Shown: positions 1 through 8,605 of the stretch, one piece after another
Position numbering within the stretch: the stretch's first letter is position 1
Layout of the letters: each line of letters begins with the position of its first letter
Source of the DNA: Phenylobacterium sp. SCN 70-31
Lineage (GTDB): Bacteria; Pseudomonadota; Alphaproteobacteria; Caulobacterales; Caulobacteraceae
DNA: 64,000 bases
Assembly (NCBI RefSeq): GCF_001724605.1
Contig: NZ_MEEX01000004.1
Location: 62,001 to 126,000, forward strand
Reading direction: 5' to 3'
Notes under the pieces: generated by a model
The model's input: only the letters and a program-made list of their open reading frames with translations
The model's database searches: none
What the model was told of the DNA's origin: nothing
Position numbers and translations under genes: made by a program

Positions 1-810
1 CGCGCTGTCGGCGTGAATGGTGGTGATCGAACCGGGATGGCCGGTGTTGACGTTGCGCAGGTAGAAGAAGGCCGTCCCATCACGGAGCTCCTGCAACAGG
101 ATGCGGTCCGGCCGCATGCGCAAGGCGCTCTCCAGCAGTTGCTTGGCGCCGACCTTCGCCAGGCCCTGGCCATCCTTGGCGTAGAGCAGGTGGACGGCGT
201 TGCGATGGGGGACGGTGAGTTCCCGGGCGTCCTCGATGGTCAGCAGCCGTTCGCCATCGGGGATCAACTTCACGAGGCCCTTGGCGAAAGTGGTCTTCCC
301 CGAACCCGTGGCGCCGGAGATCAGCACGTTGCGCCGGCTCTGTACTGCGAGCCGGAAGAAGTCCGGCCAGTCGCGGGCGTCGCGTAGGGCCAGCAGCCGC
401 GTTTCGTCCGCTGACAGATCGTTGGTGGCCAGCGCCACGTCATCGAACAGGCCGCCGCGCGCGAAGGCGTCAAGGTCGAGCGTCGCTTCCGAGGGCTTTC
501 TAAGGGTGAGCGACAGGCGCTCAGCGGCCGGAGGAATGACGATCTGGCAGCGCTCACCCCCCGGCAGCACGGTCGAACATATCGGCGTTTCGGGGGTCAC
601 GTCCTGGGCGGTGAAAGCCGCGGCGGCCTTGGCCAGGGTCGATAGCCAGGTCTCCGTCAGGTCCGGCGCCGGGCGCCATTCCCATCCGCCTTCGCGCTCG
701 ATCCCCAGTTCACCAGGACGGTTGACGACCACCTCGGTGACGCCCGCCGGCTCGAGGCAGGCCTGGAGCGGCTTCAGGTAGTGCTGCAGGACGGCGGTGT
801 CGGGGGTCAT
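1..810 (-). CDS. virB11: VirB11 T4SS ATPase (C-terminus off the left edge)
   Basis: Cytoplasmic hexameric ATPase of a VirB-type type IV secretion system (T4SS), which energises pilus assembly and substrate transfer. I translated the minus strand from the ATG at 810; 270 codons are present and the frame is still open at position 1. A Walker A motif GATGSGKT lies at about residues 166-173 (K172). It is followed by an Asp box (TIEDARE), a Walker B-like RILLQELRDG and the His box GHPGSITTIHADSA, all in the order typical of VirB11/TrbB. It starts three bases after the virB10 stop, so it is co-transcribed with the rest of the cluster. Only the last part of the C-terminal domain is missing (family length is about 330 residues). 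The family call is secure. Confidence 0.95.
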   Translation of the reverse strand, partial: MTPDTAVLQHYLKPLQACLEPAGVTEVVVNRPGELGIEREGGWEWRPAPDLTETWLSTLAKAAAAFTAQDVTPETPICSTVLPGGERCQIVIPPAAERLSLTLRKPSEATLDLDAFARGGLFDDVALATNDLSADETRLLALRDARDWPDFFRLAVQSRRNVLISGATGSGKTTFAKGLVKLIPDGERLLTIEDARELTVPHRNAVHLLYAKDGQGLAKVGAKQLLESALRMRPDRILLQELRDGTAFFYLRNVNTGHPGSITTIHADSA

Positions 811-813
811 GTC

Positions 814-1944
814 TCACCGCGCCCTCAGTCCGTAGACGCCGGAGAAGTCGAAGTCCTGGGCGACGAAGATGGAGACCTCTGCGCCCTGCGCCTTGCGCAG
901 GCTTGGCGGGATGTTGATCGAGTTCTGCACGGCGATGCCGGCGGCGTCCGACGGCAGGCGGGTGATGTTCGAGCCATTGTTGGGACCGGCCACGGCGTAG
1001 GCAGCGTCATCGACGATGCTGAGGAGCAGCGCCCCGCCAAACCGATCCCAGAAGTGGGTGTCGATCTCGCCGTCGAAGCCGGCCCGGCCGACCGGATCGG
1101 CGGCCGGCGATGCCAGGGCGATGGCCACCCCGGCGGGCGTTACCGCCCGCGTCCAGAGGACGAACAGTCGCCGCTGACCCTGGCGCAGGCTTGACCGGTA
1201 CTCGCCCAGCACCTTGGTGCCCTTTTCCATCAGGACGACGGCCCCGTTGTCGGACATGACGTCCCGGGGGATGAGGCAAGTGACATAGCCCGGCGTCGTA
1301 GTGTCCATCGCGGTCTGGAGAATGCAGGGGATGTTGGCGCCCGCGACGATCAGAAAGTTGCGGTCGGGCAACCGGGAGGCGCGGGCCTGTCCTATTGCAG
1401 AGCCGCGCCGCAGCTGGTCGAGTTCAGTCGCCTCCCGCGCCGGGGCGCCCTGGGCCGCGATCAGCGCGGGCATTGCCGCCACACCTCCACCACCCCCAGT
1501 TCGCGTGTAGGCCAGGATCGGCGCGCCACGGATGGCGCTGACCTCCGCCTGCCGGCGGCTGGCGGCGTCGGTTGCGGAGGCCATCGCGCCGGACGCCGGC
1601 TGGATCGCAGGAACCTGGCCGCCGGCGTCGGCCGGACCCAGCCCTGGCGCATTGGCGCCTGGCGCGGCCAAGGTCGGCGCTGGGGATTTCACGGCCGGCT
1701 CGAACGGCACGACCTGGCGCGCCGGCTCGTCGCGGCGGGGTTCGGCCTGCGGCTCGTCGTGGCCCCAGGTGGCGGCGACGAAGACGCCGCACCCGGCAAC
1801 AAGCGCGGCCACGACCACGCCTTTGCCAGCCAAGCCGGATCCCAGGCGGCCCGAGATCGGCGAGATGGAGCGTTCGAAGGCAGGAGCCTCCCTGCCTTGC
1901 GAGGGGGAGGAAGCAGCATCGTTCGGCTCGGGGACGTCGGTCAT
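814..1944 (-). CDS. virB10: VirB10/TrbI channel protein
   Basis: T4SS core-complex protein that spans the inner membrane, periplasm and outer membrane. The 376-residue product has a short cytoplasmic N-terminus, one membrane segment (about residues 39-60), a Pro/Ala-rich periplasmic linker to about residue 170, and a C-terminal TrbI/VirB10 beta-barrel domain. Recognisable pieces of that domain are GTKVLGEYRS, LFVLWTRAVTPAGV and GEIDTHFWDRFGGALL. The start ATG overlaps the virB9 stop (ATGA), indicating translational coupling. Length and domain order match the family. It is expected to contact VirB7, VirB9 and the ATPases. Confidence 0.96.
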   Translation of the reverse strand: MTDVPEPNDAASSPSQGREAPAFERSISPISGRLGSGLAGKGVVVAALVAGCGVFVAATWGHDEPQAEPRRDEPARQVVPFEPAVKSPAPTLAAPGANAPGLGPADAGGQVPAIQPASGAMASATDAASRRQAEVSAIRGAPILAYTRTGGGGGVAAMPALIAAQGAPAREATELDQLRRGSAIGQARASRLPDRNFLIVAGANIPCILQTAMDTTTPGYVTCLIPRDVMSDNGAVVLMEKGTKVLGEYRSSLRQGQRRLFVLWTRAVTPAGVAIALASPAADPVGRAGFDGEIDTHFWDRFGGALLLSIVDDAAYAVAGPNNGSNITRLPSDAAGIAVQNSINIPPSLRKAQGAEVSIFVAQDFDFSGVYGLRAR

Positions 1945-2792
1945 GGCTTGGCCGCTCCCTGGTCGGTGCGCTGGACATCGGACGCCGCTGTGCCGGTCCC
2001 CGGATTGACGCCGTAGGGCTCGAAGGCCTGGTTGTAGATGCAGAGCACGTCCTTGCCGCGCCGCAGGCGCAGCTGGCGGACGACGGCATGGACCACGACA
2101 AACTCACCGCGAACGTCGAAGGGGATCAGGCTCTCCGTCCCGCTCGATTCCACTTGATAGATGACCGGCACCTGCTGGTTGGCGGGAAACCGCATGACCG
2201 TGAACCGGCCATTGTCGGAGATTTCCGAGGGCTGCAGGGCGGTCGAGCCCTGGACGGCGTAGTTGAGATTCCGCCGACCCACGACAACCGCCCGGTCAAG
2301 CTTCAACGCGACGATGCGCTGCTCCAGGGCCGCAGCTTGCGCGGTCAAGGCGGACGCAGCGGCGGCCTTCTCGTCCTGCGGATACCGGAAGCGGAGGCCG
2401 AACACGGTGTCCGGCGTGTTGCGGGCCGATGAGCCGGACCGGGTCGAGAGCTCGAAGGTGTAGTTGCGGGTCCCGTCGCCGCGGCTGGTAGTGACGATCA
2501 GGTTGGTCGGCGGCCGGGCGGCCTTCGGCTTGACGAAGAGGATGTTCTTCTCGGCCGCCACGTCCCAGCCGGTGGCGTCGCCGACGGCCACATGCAGGAT
2601 CGTCTCGTCGGGCCCCAGAAGGATCTGGGTCGCGGTACGGAAAACGCCGGTGATCTTCACCACCGCCCACGGATCATAGTCGACGACCTTGATCCGTGGA
2701 TCGGACGGTCCCGACTTCGGGGTGTCCAGGGCATAGGCCGGCCAGGCCGCAAGAAGGCTGACGGCGGCGAGCGTGGCGGCGCAGGCGTTCAT
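1941..2792 (-). CDS. virB9: VirB9/TrbG/CagX outer-membrane complex protein
   Basis: Periplasmic and outer-membrane-associated component of the T4SS core complex, partner of VirB7 and VirB10. The product is 283 residues starting MNACAATLAAVSLLAAWPAYA, a clear Sec signal peptide. I chose this ATG over a longer open frame to 2909 because it follows a GGAGGT ribosome site, forms an ATGA overlap with the virB8 stop and gives a signal peptide. A CagX-type region follows (DPWAVVKITGVFRTATQI, then FRYPQDEKAA) and the conserved C-terminal part NGRFTVMRFPANQQVPVIY. Normal length for the family. Confidence 0.95.
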   Translation of the reverse strand: MNACAATLAAVSLLAAWPAYALDTPKSGPSDPRIKVVDYDPWAVVKITGVFRTATQILLGPDETILHVAVGDATGWDVAAEKNILFVKPKAARPPTNLIVTTSRGDGTRNYTFELSTRSGSSARNTPDTVFGLRFRYPQDEKAAAASALTAQAAALEQRIVALKLDRAVVVGRRNLNYAVQGSTALQPSEISDNGRFTVMRFPANQQVPVIYQVESSGTESLIPFDVRGEFVVVHAVVRQLRLRRGKDVLCIYNQAFEPYGVNPGTGTAASDVQRTDQGAAKP

Positions 2793-3469
2793 CGCACCAC
2801 CTCCGGGTCGGCCCGATAGCTGGTGACCTGGAAGCCGAGCGGATTGCGAAGGCGGTCGGCTTCGCCCATGGGCGCGCGCGTATAGCTGTAGGCGACCGTC
2901 GCGATCCAATCGCTCTCGGTGATCTGTTGGCTCTGGCGCACGATGCGGTGGAAGCGGACGTTGGCGACCCCGTCCGAAACGAAACTCACGGCGCGTATAT
3001 CGATCTGGGCTTCGCCGGCCTGGCCAAACACGACCTGGGGACTCTGCGGGTTGGCAGGCCGGAAGGCGTCCGCCCAGCGCTGCTGCTCGGCGGGCGTCGA
3101 CATGATCGAGACTTGCCGGAAGTTGGCCTCGGCCGCCGGGGCGAGCCAGCCTTCACGGGCGCGGACGTACTGGGCGAGGAAGTGCTTGGTGACGGCCTCG
3201 TCGTAGGTGAGCGGATTCTCGGACTTCAGCGCCGTCATAACATCGACCGCGCCGGTGCTGCGGTCTACGCGCACCACGAACGGCTCGACGCTCTTCAGCG
3301 GGGCGAGGGCCGCGACGGCGCCCACGGCGACAGTGGCCACGACCGAGGCGAAGGCGGCTATTCCCCAGGCGAGGCGGCGGGAGCGTTCCGCACTACGGAT
3401 CTGGTCGGCGTTCCAGCTCTTCGCTTCGGCGAAGTAGCCCTTGAGATCGGCTTCGGCGTTCATGCGCAA
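2789..3469 (-). CDS. virB8: VirB8 inner-membrane T4SS protein
   Basis: Bitopic inner-membrane assembly factor of the T4SS. The 226-residue product has a cytoplasmic N-terminal part, one membrane helix (about residues 33-57) and a periplasmic NTF2-like domain. Conserved stretches include VDRSTGAVDVMTAL, DEAVTKHFLAQYVRAREGW and the C-terminal NPLGFQVTSYRADPE, the usual end of VirB8. It overlaps the upstream lipoprotein gene by 10 bases and the downstream virB9 by 4. A start two codons later (second Met) is equally possible. Confidence 0.95.
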   Translation of the reverse strand: MRMNAEADLKGYFAEAKSWNADQIRSAERSRRLAWGIAAFASVVATVAVGAVAALAPLKSVEPFVVRVDRSTGAVDVMTALKSENPLTYDEAVTKHFLAQYVRAREGWLAPAAEANFRQVSIMSTPAEQQRWADAFRPANPQSPQVVFGQAGEAQIDIRAVSFVSDGVANVRFHRIVRQSQQITESDWIATVAYSYTRAPMGEADRLRNPLGFQVTSYRADPEVVR

Positions 3470-3699
3470 CTCCCGAACGAGGCGGGCGGCCCGGCCGATG
3501 ACAGCGCCTTTGGCTTCGCCTCACGGGCGGCGGCCGGAGGAATGCCCGATTGGCCGTCCGTCGCAGGAGCGAGAACCGACCCGTAGAAATTGGCGGGACG
3601 CAGGTGCTTGCCGTCGCAGACTGCCAACTTGCCGCCGCCGGTCGAGGCGCATCCGGCCAGGGCGAATATCGCCAGGACGAAGAGAACAGGCTTGCGCAT
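3460..3699 (-). CDS. VirB7-like small lipoprotein
   Basis: Small lipoprotein of 79 residues beginning MRKPVLFVLAIFALAGCAS, a typical lipoprotein signal with lipobox LAGC. The mature part is hydrophilic and has no recognised domain. Its place between virB6 and virB8, where VirB7 is found in VirB/Trw clusters, and its lipid anchor suggest that it is the VirB7 that stabilises VirB9 in the outer membrane. The start overlaps the virB6 stop by one base and the stop lies inside virB8. VirB7 proteins are too divergent to confirm by eye, so the name is positional. Confidence 0.75.
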   Translation of the reverse strand: MRKPVLFVLAIFALAGCASTGGGKLAVCDGKHLRPANFYGSVLAPATDGQSGIPPAAAREAKPKALSSAGPPASFGSCA

Positions 3700-4634
3700 C
3701 AGGCTCGGCCTCCTGCTGGACGGATGGAGCCGCCGCCGCGTGGCGCGCTGCGGCTGGCCTCTTGCGGACCCTGCGGCGCGCCGGCGCGCGGCACGCCGCT
3801 GAGCGAGGCGGCATTGGCGAAGTCGGCCAGGCCTGCACTGGCGCCGCCGGCGATCCCGGCGGCAATGGCCGGGGTTTGCAGGAAGAAGATCGCCCCGAGC
3901 AGGCACAGGGCGACGAAGAGCAGGCCGCCGGCCATGGGATCCGAGCCGTCGATGCTGCCCCACTGCTGAGCGACCAGGGACAGGATTAGTTGGAAGACGG
4001 TGATGATCAGCGCGAAGAGCACCAGGTAGTTCACCGCCTGGCTGAGCCAGCCGAAGAAGAATCGCCGGGTGGCGTCAAAGAGTGCGCAGGCGACGAAGAT
4101 CGGGCCGAGCGCCACGAGCAGGGCCAGCGCGACCTTGGCGATCAGAACCACCCCGAAGCCGATGGCCGCGGCCAGGGCGCCGACGATGTAGACCACCGCG
4201 CCGAGGATCCACGGCCCAAAGTCGACCGGGCTGGCCTCCTTGGTGATCTTCTCAGCGAGATAGGCTGCGCGATTGAAGAAGTTGTCGAAGGCCGAACCGA
4301 CATCCGGGACGCCTGACCCGCTGATAGCCTGGGTCAGGGTATCGGGGAGGACGTGGAATAGGGGCTGGGTGACGTAGGTCGTATAGGCGACCGTGGTAGC
4401 CAGCATATAGATGAAGGCCAGCTTGATGCTGCGCACCACGAAATCCATGAACGGCTCTTGGATGGCGCCGCGCAGGATCGCGAAGCCGTAGAGCAAGACA
4501 TAGAGAACCAAGGCGGCGCGGAGCGGTCCGGAGACCTGCGCCATGACCAAGCCGGCACGCTCATTCAGGAAGACGTCGAGCTTGCTATCGACGAACTGAT
4601 AAGCCGGCTGAAAGATGTGCAGCGTGTCGGCCAC
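3699..4634 (-). CDS. virB6: VirB6/TrbL polytopic membrane protein
   Basis: Inner-membrane channel component of the T4SS. The 311-residue product has five to six hydrophobic segments, including LRAALVLYVLLYGFAILRG, a long stretch around residues 140-185 and LFVALCLLGAIFFLQTPAIA near 250. Between the second and third segments is an amphipathic region, as in VirB6. The C-terminus is a Gly/Pro/Arg-rich tail. It carries the typical motif FDATRRFFFGWLSQAVNYLV. It lies 6 bases downstream of the eex-like gene. Family assignment is secure; the exact number of helices is an estimate. Confidence 0.93.
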   Translation of the reverse strand: MADTLHIFQPAYQFVDSKLDVFLNERAGLVMAQVSGPLRAALVLYVLLYGFAILRGAIQEPFMDFVVRSIKLAFIYMLATTVAYTTYVTQPLFHVLPDTLTQAISGSGVPDVGSAFDNFFNRAAYLAEKITKEASPVDFGPWILGAVVYIVGALAAAIGFGVVLIAKVALALLVALGPIFVACALFDATRRFFFGWLSQAVNYLVLFALIITVFQLILSLVAQQWGSIDGSDPMAGGLLFVALCLLGAIFFLQTPAIAAGIAGGASAGLADFANAASLSGVPRAGAPQGPQEASRSAPRGGGSIRPAGGRA

Positions 4635-4640
4635 GGCGGA

Positions 4641-4868
4641 TCAGAACCCCTTGCGATAGGCGTCCATTCGAGCGTCGCGTTTCGCTGCGGCGACCGCTGT
4701 CTGGGCGTTCACGCACTCCTGGCCTCGATGAGCGCCGGTTGCGCAGTCGGCCACAACCTTGGCGGCCTCATCTTGATGGGCTTCGAAATAGCTGGCGCTT
4801 CGCGGTTCCGCGGAGCAGGCCGCCAAGCCTCCGAGCGTCAGGCCGAGAATGAGAGGTCGCATCATCAT
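4641..4868 (-). CDS. EexN-like entry-exclusion lipoprotein
   Basis: Small lipoprotein of 75 residues with lipobox LAAC after a 17-residue signal. The mature part has the EexN-type arrangement SYFEAHQDEA, two further cysteines (DCATG and ECVNAQ) and a charged C-terminus. Entry-exclusion lipoproteins sit in the membrane of a donor cell and block uptake of a second copy of the same conjugative element. In IncN and IncW plasmids the eex gene also sits between the virB5 and virB6 homologues, exactly as here. The ATG at 4868 overlaps the virB5 stop as ATGA; two further Met codons follow at once, so the precise start is uncertain. Confidence 0.8.
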   Translation of the reverse strand: MMMRPLILGLTLGGLAACSAEPRSASYFEAHQDEAAKVVADCATGAHRGQECVNAQTAVAAAKRDARMDAYRKGF

Positions 4869-5572
4869 TGAAATCCTTGCTTGTAGGCCGCCATGCGCGC
4901 TTCCCGCGCTGCCAGCATCCGTTCCCGATCACGCTGGGCCTGCAAGCGGTCTTCTGCGGTCTGCGCCATGGCGATCCCCTGCAGCCGCATCTGGTCGTTG
5001 GCGATCATCGCCTGTTCGGTCGCGGCGCGGGCCTGGAGGTCCATGACGGCGCGCGCGTTGGGCGCGGTGTCGATCGCGGCCAGAATATCCTTGAGGCCTT
5101 CCAGGCGCTGGGCGCCGGCGTCCGTCACGCTCTGACCGAGGGCTAGGTCACGGGCGGCGCGCTGGCCATCCGCCTCGATGTCGGCGCCGAGCGGGTCGTC
5201 GGCGGGTGCGGTGTAAAGGCGGTTCGCGGACCGGATGGCGTCGGCCTTGGCTCCGATAGCGCCCAAGGCAGTGAAGTCACCCTTGGCGGCTGCGCTCAGC
5301 GCTGAGGTGTCGGGCAGGAAGGAGCGGAGCGACGGGACGCCCAGCGCGCTGGCAATCTTGCTGACGCCAGATGCGTCGTTGAGGCTTGAGAGCAGCTGCT
5401 GGCCCTGGGTCACTTGGGTCTTCAGCTCGTTCAGCTGATTGACCGCGGTGGTCGCCTGCTGGATCAGCTTGGCGTAGCTGGCCGCGTCATAGACAGCGAG
5501 TTGGGCGTGGGCTGCGGAACCGCCAAGGGTGACAGCGCCCACGAGGGCGATGGTGGTCAGCGACCGCCTCAT
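4865..5572 (-). CDS. virB5: VirB5 minor pilin
   Basis: Secreted minor pilus component thought to sit at the pilus tip. The product is 235 residues with a Sec signal peptide (cleavage near AHAQL, about residue 24), then a mostly helical body (YAKLIQQATTAVNQLNELKTQVTQ) as in VirB5/TrwJ/TrbJ. The gene sits between virB4 and the eex-like gene, with its start overlapping the virB4 stop (ATGA). The last residues, ARMAAYKQGFQ, closely match the end of the neighbouring Eex-like lipoprotein, which is unusual and reported separately. Confidence 0.92.
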   Translation of the reverse strand: MRRSLTTIALVGAVTLGGSAAHAQLAVYDAASYAKLIQQATTAVNQLNELKTQVTQGQQLLSSLNDASGVSKIASALGVPSLRSFLPDTSALSAAAKGDFTALGAIGAKADAIRSANRLYTAPADDPLGADIEADGQRAARDLALGQSVTDAGAQRLEGLKDILAAIDTAPNARAVMDLQARAATEQAMIANDQMRLQGIAMAQTAEDRLQAQRDRERMLAAREARMAAYKQGFQ

Positions 5573-7947
5573 GGGGTCATCCTCCGTTCGCGGTAAAAGG
5601 GTTCGAGCCAGGCCTTCGGGTCGTCGCCGACACGGGCGCGGATGCGGTCGAGGAGATCGACCGTCTCGGTTCGGCCGGAGAGAACGGCGAGGTGGTCGTC
5701 CAGGCCATCGAGCCGCAGCTCGGCGACCACGGAATTGAGGCCCTGCTTGATCAGGAACTGGCGGGATTCCGGCGCTAGTTCTTCGCGCACCAGGGTGAAC
5801 TCACGTCGGGTCAGCCCGAACCCCTCAATGTAGTCGCGCTCGGCGGCGTGGGCGTTGGGCAGGAAGATCTTGGTCGCGCACTGCTCCAGGATGGTGTGGG
5901 CGATGGGCGAGCGGAGGACGTCGGCCGGTGACTGGGTGCCGAAGACCATGAAGGCGTTCTGCTTGCGGTAGGTCTTCAGGCCGTCCTGGGCCAAGCCGCG
6001 GAAAGCCTCGTCGCCGAGCGCCTTCCAGAACTCGTCGATGTCGATCACCAGACGCCGACCATCGACCAGCGCCGCTAGCCTGTGGAACAGATACATCATC
6101 ATCGGGGTGCGAACTTCGGCGTTGTCCAACACGTGGGTCATGTCGAAGCCCAGGAACCGGGCGTCGAGGCTAAGGGCGTCCTCGTCGTTGTCGAGCACCC
6201 AGCCCAGCGCTCCGCCCCGGCACCATTTCTCCAACCGTGCGCCGACGCCGCCGGCGTCTCGTTGCCCAAGCAAAGCCCGCAAGGCGGAAAGCGATCGCTG
6301 GGCGGGCGGGAGCGGACCGAGCGCCAGGATCGCCTCGTCGATGGCGTGCTCTTCCTGAACTGACAGCGCCCGCTCGCCGGCCCCGACGAGCTGCCGGATC
6401 AGTTGGCCCAGGAACGCTGCGACGCCGGGCGTGAAATCGAGCGCCTTGAGCGGCGCGAACCCGGTTGAGTCGCCGTTGCGCAGCGTCAGGTAAGTCCCGC
6501 CGCAAGCCCGCACGAAGATTTCAGCGCCGCGATCCTTGTCGATGAAGACCTGCTGGGCGCCGAACTTCTCCAGGGCCGCCAGCATGAAGTTTTGGACCAC
6601 CGTCTTGCCCGAGCCCGAGGGTCCACAGATGAAGGTGTGACCCAGGTCACCGACATGGAAATTGAAGTGGAACGGCGAGCCAGCCGAGGTGCGCAGAAGC
6701 GCCACCGCCGGGCCCCAGTGGTTGCCGTCTGCCCTGCCGGCCGGGTGGGTGTGGAACGGCGCCAGCGCCGCGAAATTGCGTGAGGTGATCGCCGCCGGCC
6801 GCACGCGGCGGGTGAAGTTGCCCGGAAACTGCGCCCAGAAGGCGGCCTCCAGCGCCAGGTCTTCGCGCGCGGTGACCAAGCCGGAGTCGGCTAGCAGGGC
6901 GCGGGCGCTGGAGAGATTGTCGGCGAGCTGGCGCGGGTCGTCGCCGTAGACCAGAACCGACGCTTGATGGTCTCCCATGGCGAAGCGGTTCGACATCAGG
7001 TCGTCGAGGGCTTCGCCTAGCCCGGCGATCTGGGAGGCGGCGCGGTCGCGCGCCGAAAGCATTTGGTTCTGTTTGCGCTCCATCACCGCGCGGGCGGCGG
7101 TCTTGGACAGGAAGCTAAAGGACTGGCTGGCGACAAAGGCGAAGCGCGCCGCCAGAAGGCCGTTCCAGAGACCGGGCCGGGTAACTGCTGGGTATTCCTT
7201 CACCCCGAACATGCCGGCGAACCTGGCGTCCGCCGCATCGCGGATTTCGAGGGCTTCGCGCCCGAAGATCACTCTCGCGGAATAGATGGCCGAACCGAGG
7301 TGGCCGCGGATCAACGGAACGCGCTCTTGCCGGCCGGTTAGGATCAGCCGCAACACCTCCAGCGGCTCCGAGAACCAGCCGCCGTCACGTTCATAGAGGC
7401 CCAGTGTGCGAACGCCGTAGCGGCTGAGGTACTGCGCTAAATCGCGGCCTGCGTCCTGCAGTCGCTTCACCGCCTCGTCCTCGTCGCCGTCGGACCGACG
7501 ACGCTTGGCGATCCAGGCGCCGGCCCGTTCCGCCGCGTCGCGACCGGGATGGAGGATCAGGGTGACGTAGAGCTCGTTGACGAACATCTGCGTGGCGCCG
7601 AGCCTGGCGCGGTATCGCGCGTCGAGACCGACCGCGAAGTCCGACCGAAAATGGCCTTCCGGGTAGCCGTCGTGTCGGCGACGGACCAAATGATGCCAAA
7701 CCGCCAGATGATCGTTGGCCAAGTTGCGCCAGGCCCCGTTCAGCTTGGCGTGCCAGTCGTTCAGGTCACGGACGTCGGCCGTCTCGAAACTGGCGCCGTC
7801 CAGTTGGAACGTCATCATCAGGGCCTGGGTGTCGAGGCCGATGATCTCGCCGGTGACATGACGCGCGTAGGGCAACGCCCCACGCGGATCGAGGTCCCGC
7901 CCAAGGGCGGACGCGGCTGCGCGAGGCTGAAGCAGCAGGCTAGCCAC
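5569..7947 (-). CDS. virB4: VirB4/CagE T4SS ATPase
   Basis: Largest ATPase of the T4SS, membrane-associated and needed for pilus biogenesis and substrate transfer. The product is 792 residues. The N-terminal half is the CagE/TrbE/VirB4 domain. The C-terminal half holds a Walker A motif GPSGSGKT (about residues 442-449) and a Walker B motif LVIDIDEFW (about residues 632-640), followed by FGTQSPADVL. The length is as expected. It overlaps virB3 by 8 bases and virB5 by 4. All key ATPase residues are present, so it should be functional. Confidence 0.97.
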   Translation of the reverse strand: MASLLLQPRAAASALGRDLDPRGALPYARHVTGEIIGLDTQALMMTFQLDGASFETADVRDLNDWHAKLNGAWRNLANDHLAVWHHLVRRRHDGYPEGHFRSDFAVGLDARYRARLGATQMFVNELYVTLILHPGRDAAERAGAWIAKRRRSDGDEDEAVKRLQDAGRDLAQYLSRYGVRTLGLYERDGGWFSEPLEVLRLILTGRQERVPLIRGHLGSAIYSARVIFGREALEIRDAADARFAGMFGVKEYPAVTRPGLWNGLLAARFAFVASQSFSFLSKTAARAVMERKQNQMLSARDRAASQIAGLGEALDDLMSNRFAMGDHQASVLVYGDDPRQLADNLSSARALLADSGLVTAREDLALEAAFWAQFPGNFTRRVRPAAITSRNFAALAPFHTHPAGRADGNHWGPAVALLRTSAGSPFHFNFHVGDLGHTFICGPSGSGKTVVQNFMLAALEKFGAQQVFIDKDRGAEIFVRACGGTYLTLRNGDSTGFAPLKALDFTPGVAAFLGQLIRQLVGAGERALSVQEEHAIDEAILALGPLPPAQRSLSALRALLGQRDAGGVGARLEKWCRGGALGWVLDNDEDALSLDARFLGFDMTHVLDNAEVRTPMMMYLFHRLAALVDGRRLVIDIDEFWKALGDEAFRGLAQDGLKTYRKQNAFMVFGTQSPADVLRSPIAHTILEQCATKIFLPNAHAAERDYIEGFGLTRREFTLVREELAPESRQFLIKQGLNSVVAELRLDGLDDHLAVLSGRTETVDLLDRIRARVGDDPKAWLEPFYRERRMTP

Positions 7948-8284
7948 GAACCACCTCGGCGGCGACGTAGCGGCGCTTCAGGGGAAGCGGTGTCGATGAA
8001 CTCCCGCCCCAGGTCGCGCCATTGCGGGAGCGGCCCTTCGTATCGACGAACATCCACAGCACACGGAAGGCGTTGTGGTCGTGCTTGCAGATGGCCCTGA
8101 AGACGACATGCACCGCTGGTGCGATCAGCAGGTAGGCTGGTGAGTGGGCGGCGAGGAAGACCGTGGCCGTCACTATCAGGTTGAGTCCCATGGCCTCCAT
8201 CGGCACGCCGGCAATCATGGCCGGTCGCGTGCAGGCCAGGAACAGCGTGTCTTCGGTTAGACGTTCCTCGGGCTCGCCGGACAT
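7940..8284 (-). CDS. virB3: VirB3 inner-membrane protein
   Basis: Small inner-membrane protein that works with VirB4 in pilus assembly. The 114-residue product starts with the typical VirB3 N-terminus (LFLACTRPAMIAGVP), followed by two close membrane segments (about residues 30-62) and FRAICKHDHNAFRVLW. The C-terminal 35 residues are basic. The gene lies between virB2 and virB4 as usual. Confidence 0.93.
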   Translation of the reverse strand: MSGEPEERLTEDTLFLACTRPAMIAGVPMEAMGLNLIVTATVFLAAHSPAYLLIAPAVHVVFRAICKHDHNAFRVLWMFVDTKGRSRNGATWGGSSSTPLPLKRRYVAAEVVRG

Positions 8285-8287
8285 CGC

Positions 8288-8605
8288 TCAGGCTCCCCCG
8301 CCGCCGGTGATCAGGTCGACGATCGCCGAAGCGCTAAAGATGACGATGATGCCGACCACCACCGTGCCGGCGCGTCGCATGTCGAGGTGTCCGAACATCC
8401 AGGCGATGCCGGTGACGATGATGGCGATCACGGCGAGGCCGCGAATGACGTTGCTGTTGAGCAGATCGATGATGTTCTGGATGAACGAACCGATGTTGCC
8501 GCCGACGCCCGCCGACTGGGCAAAGGCCGGGCTGGCGCTGGCTAGGGCGATTACGCCGACCAGCGCCAGGCGGCCGATGAGAAGCTTCTTCCCGCGCACG
8601 CTCAC
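8288..8605 (-). CDS. virB2: VirB2/TrbC major pilin
   Basis: Major T-pilus subunit precursor. The 105-residue product has a basic N-terminus and a signal peptide ending near AFAQS (about residue 30). Two hydrophobic helices are joined by a short loop (VIRGLAVIAIIVTGIAWMFG, then GHLDMRRAG, then a second hydrophobic helix), the TrbC/VirB2 pattern. It lies between virB1 (4-base overlap) and virB3 (3-base gap). The size and helix layout fit a functional pilin. Confidence 0.93.
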   Translation of the reverse strand: MSVRGKKLLIGRLALVGVIALASASPAFAQSAGVGGNIGSFIQNIIDLLNSNVIRGLAVIAIIVTGIAWMFGHLDMRRAGTVVVGIIVIFSASAIVDLITGGGGA

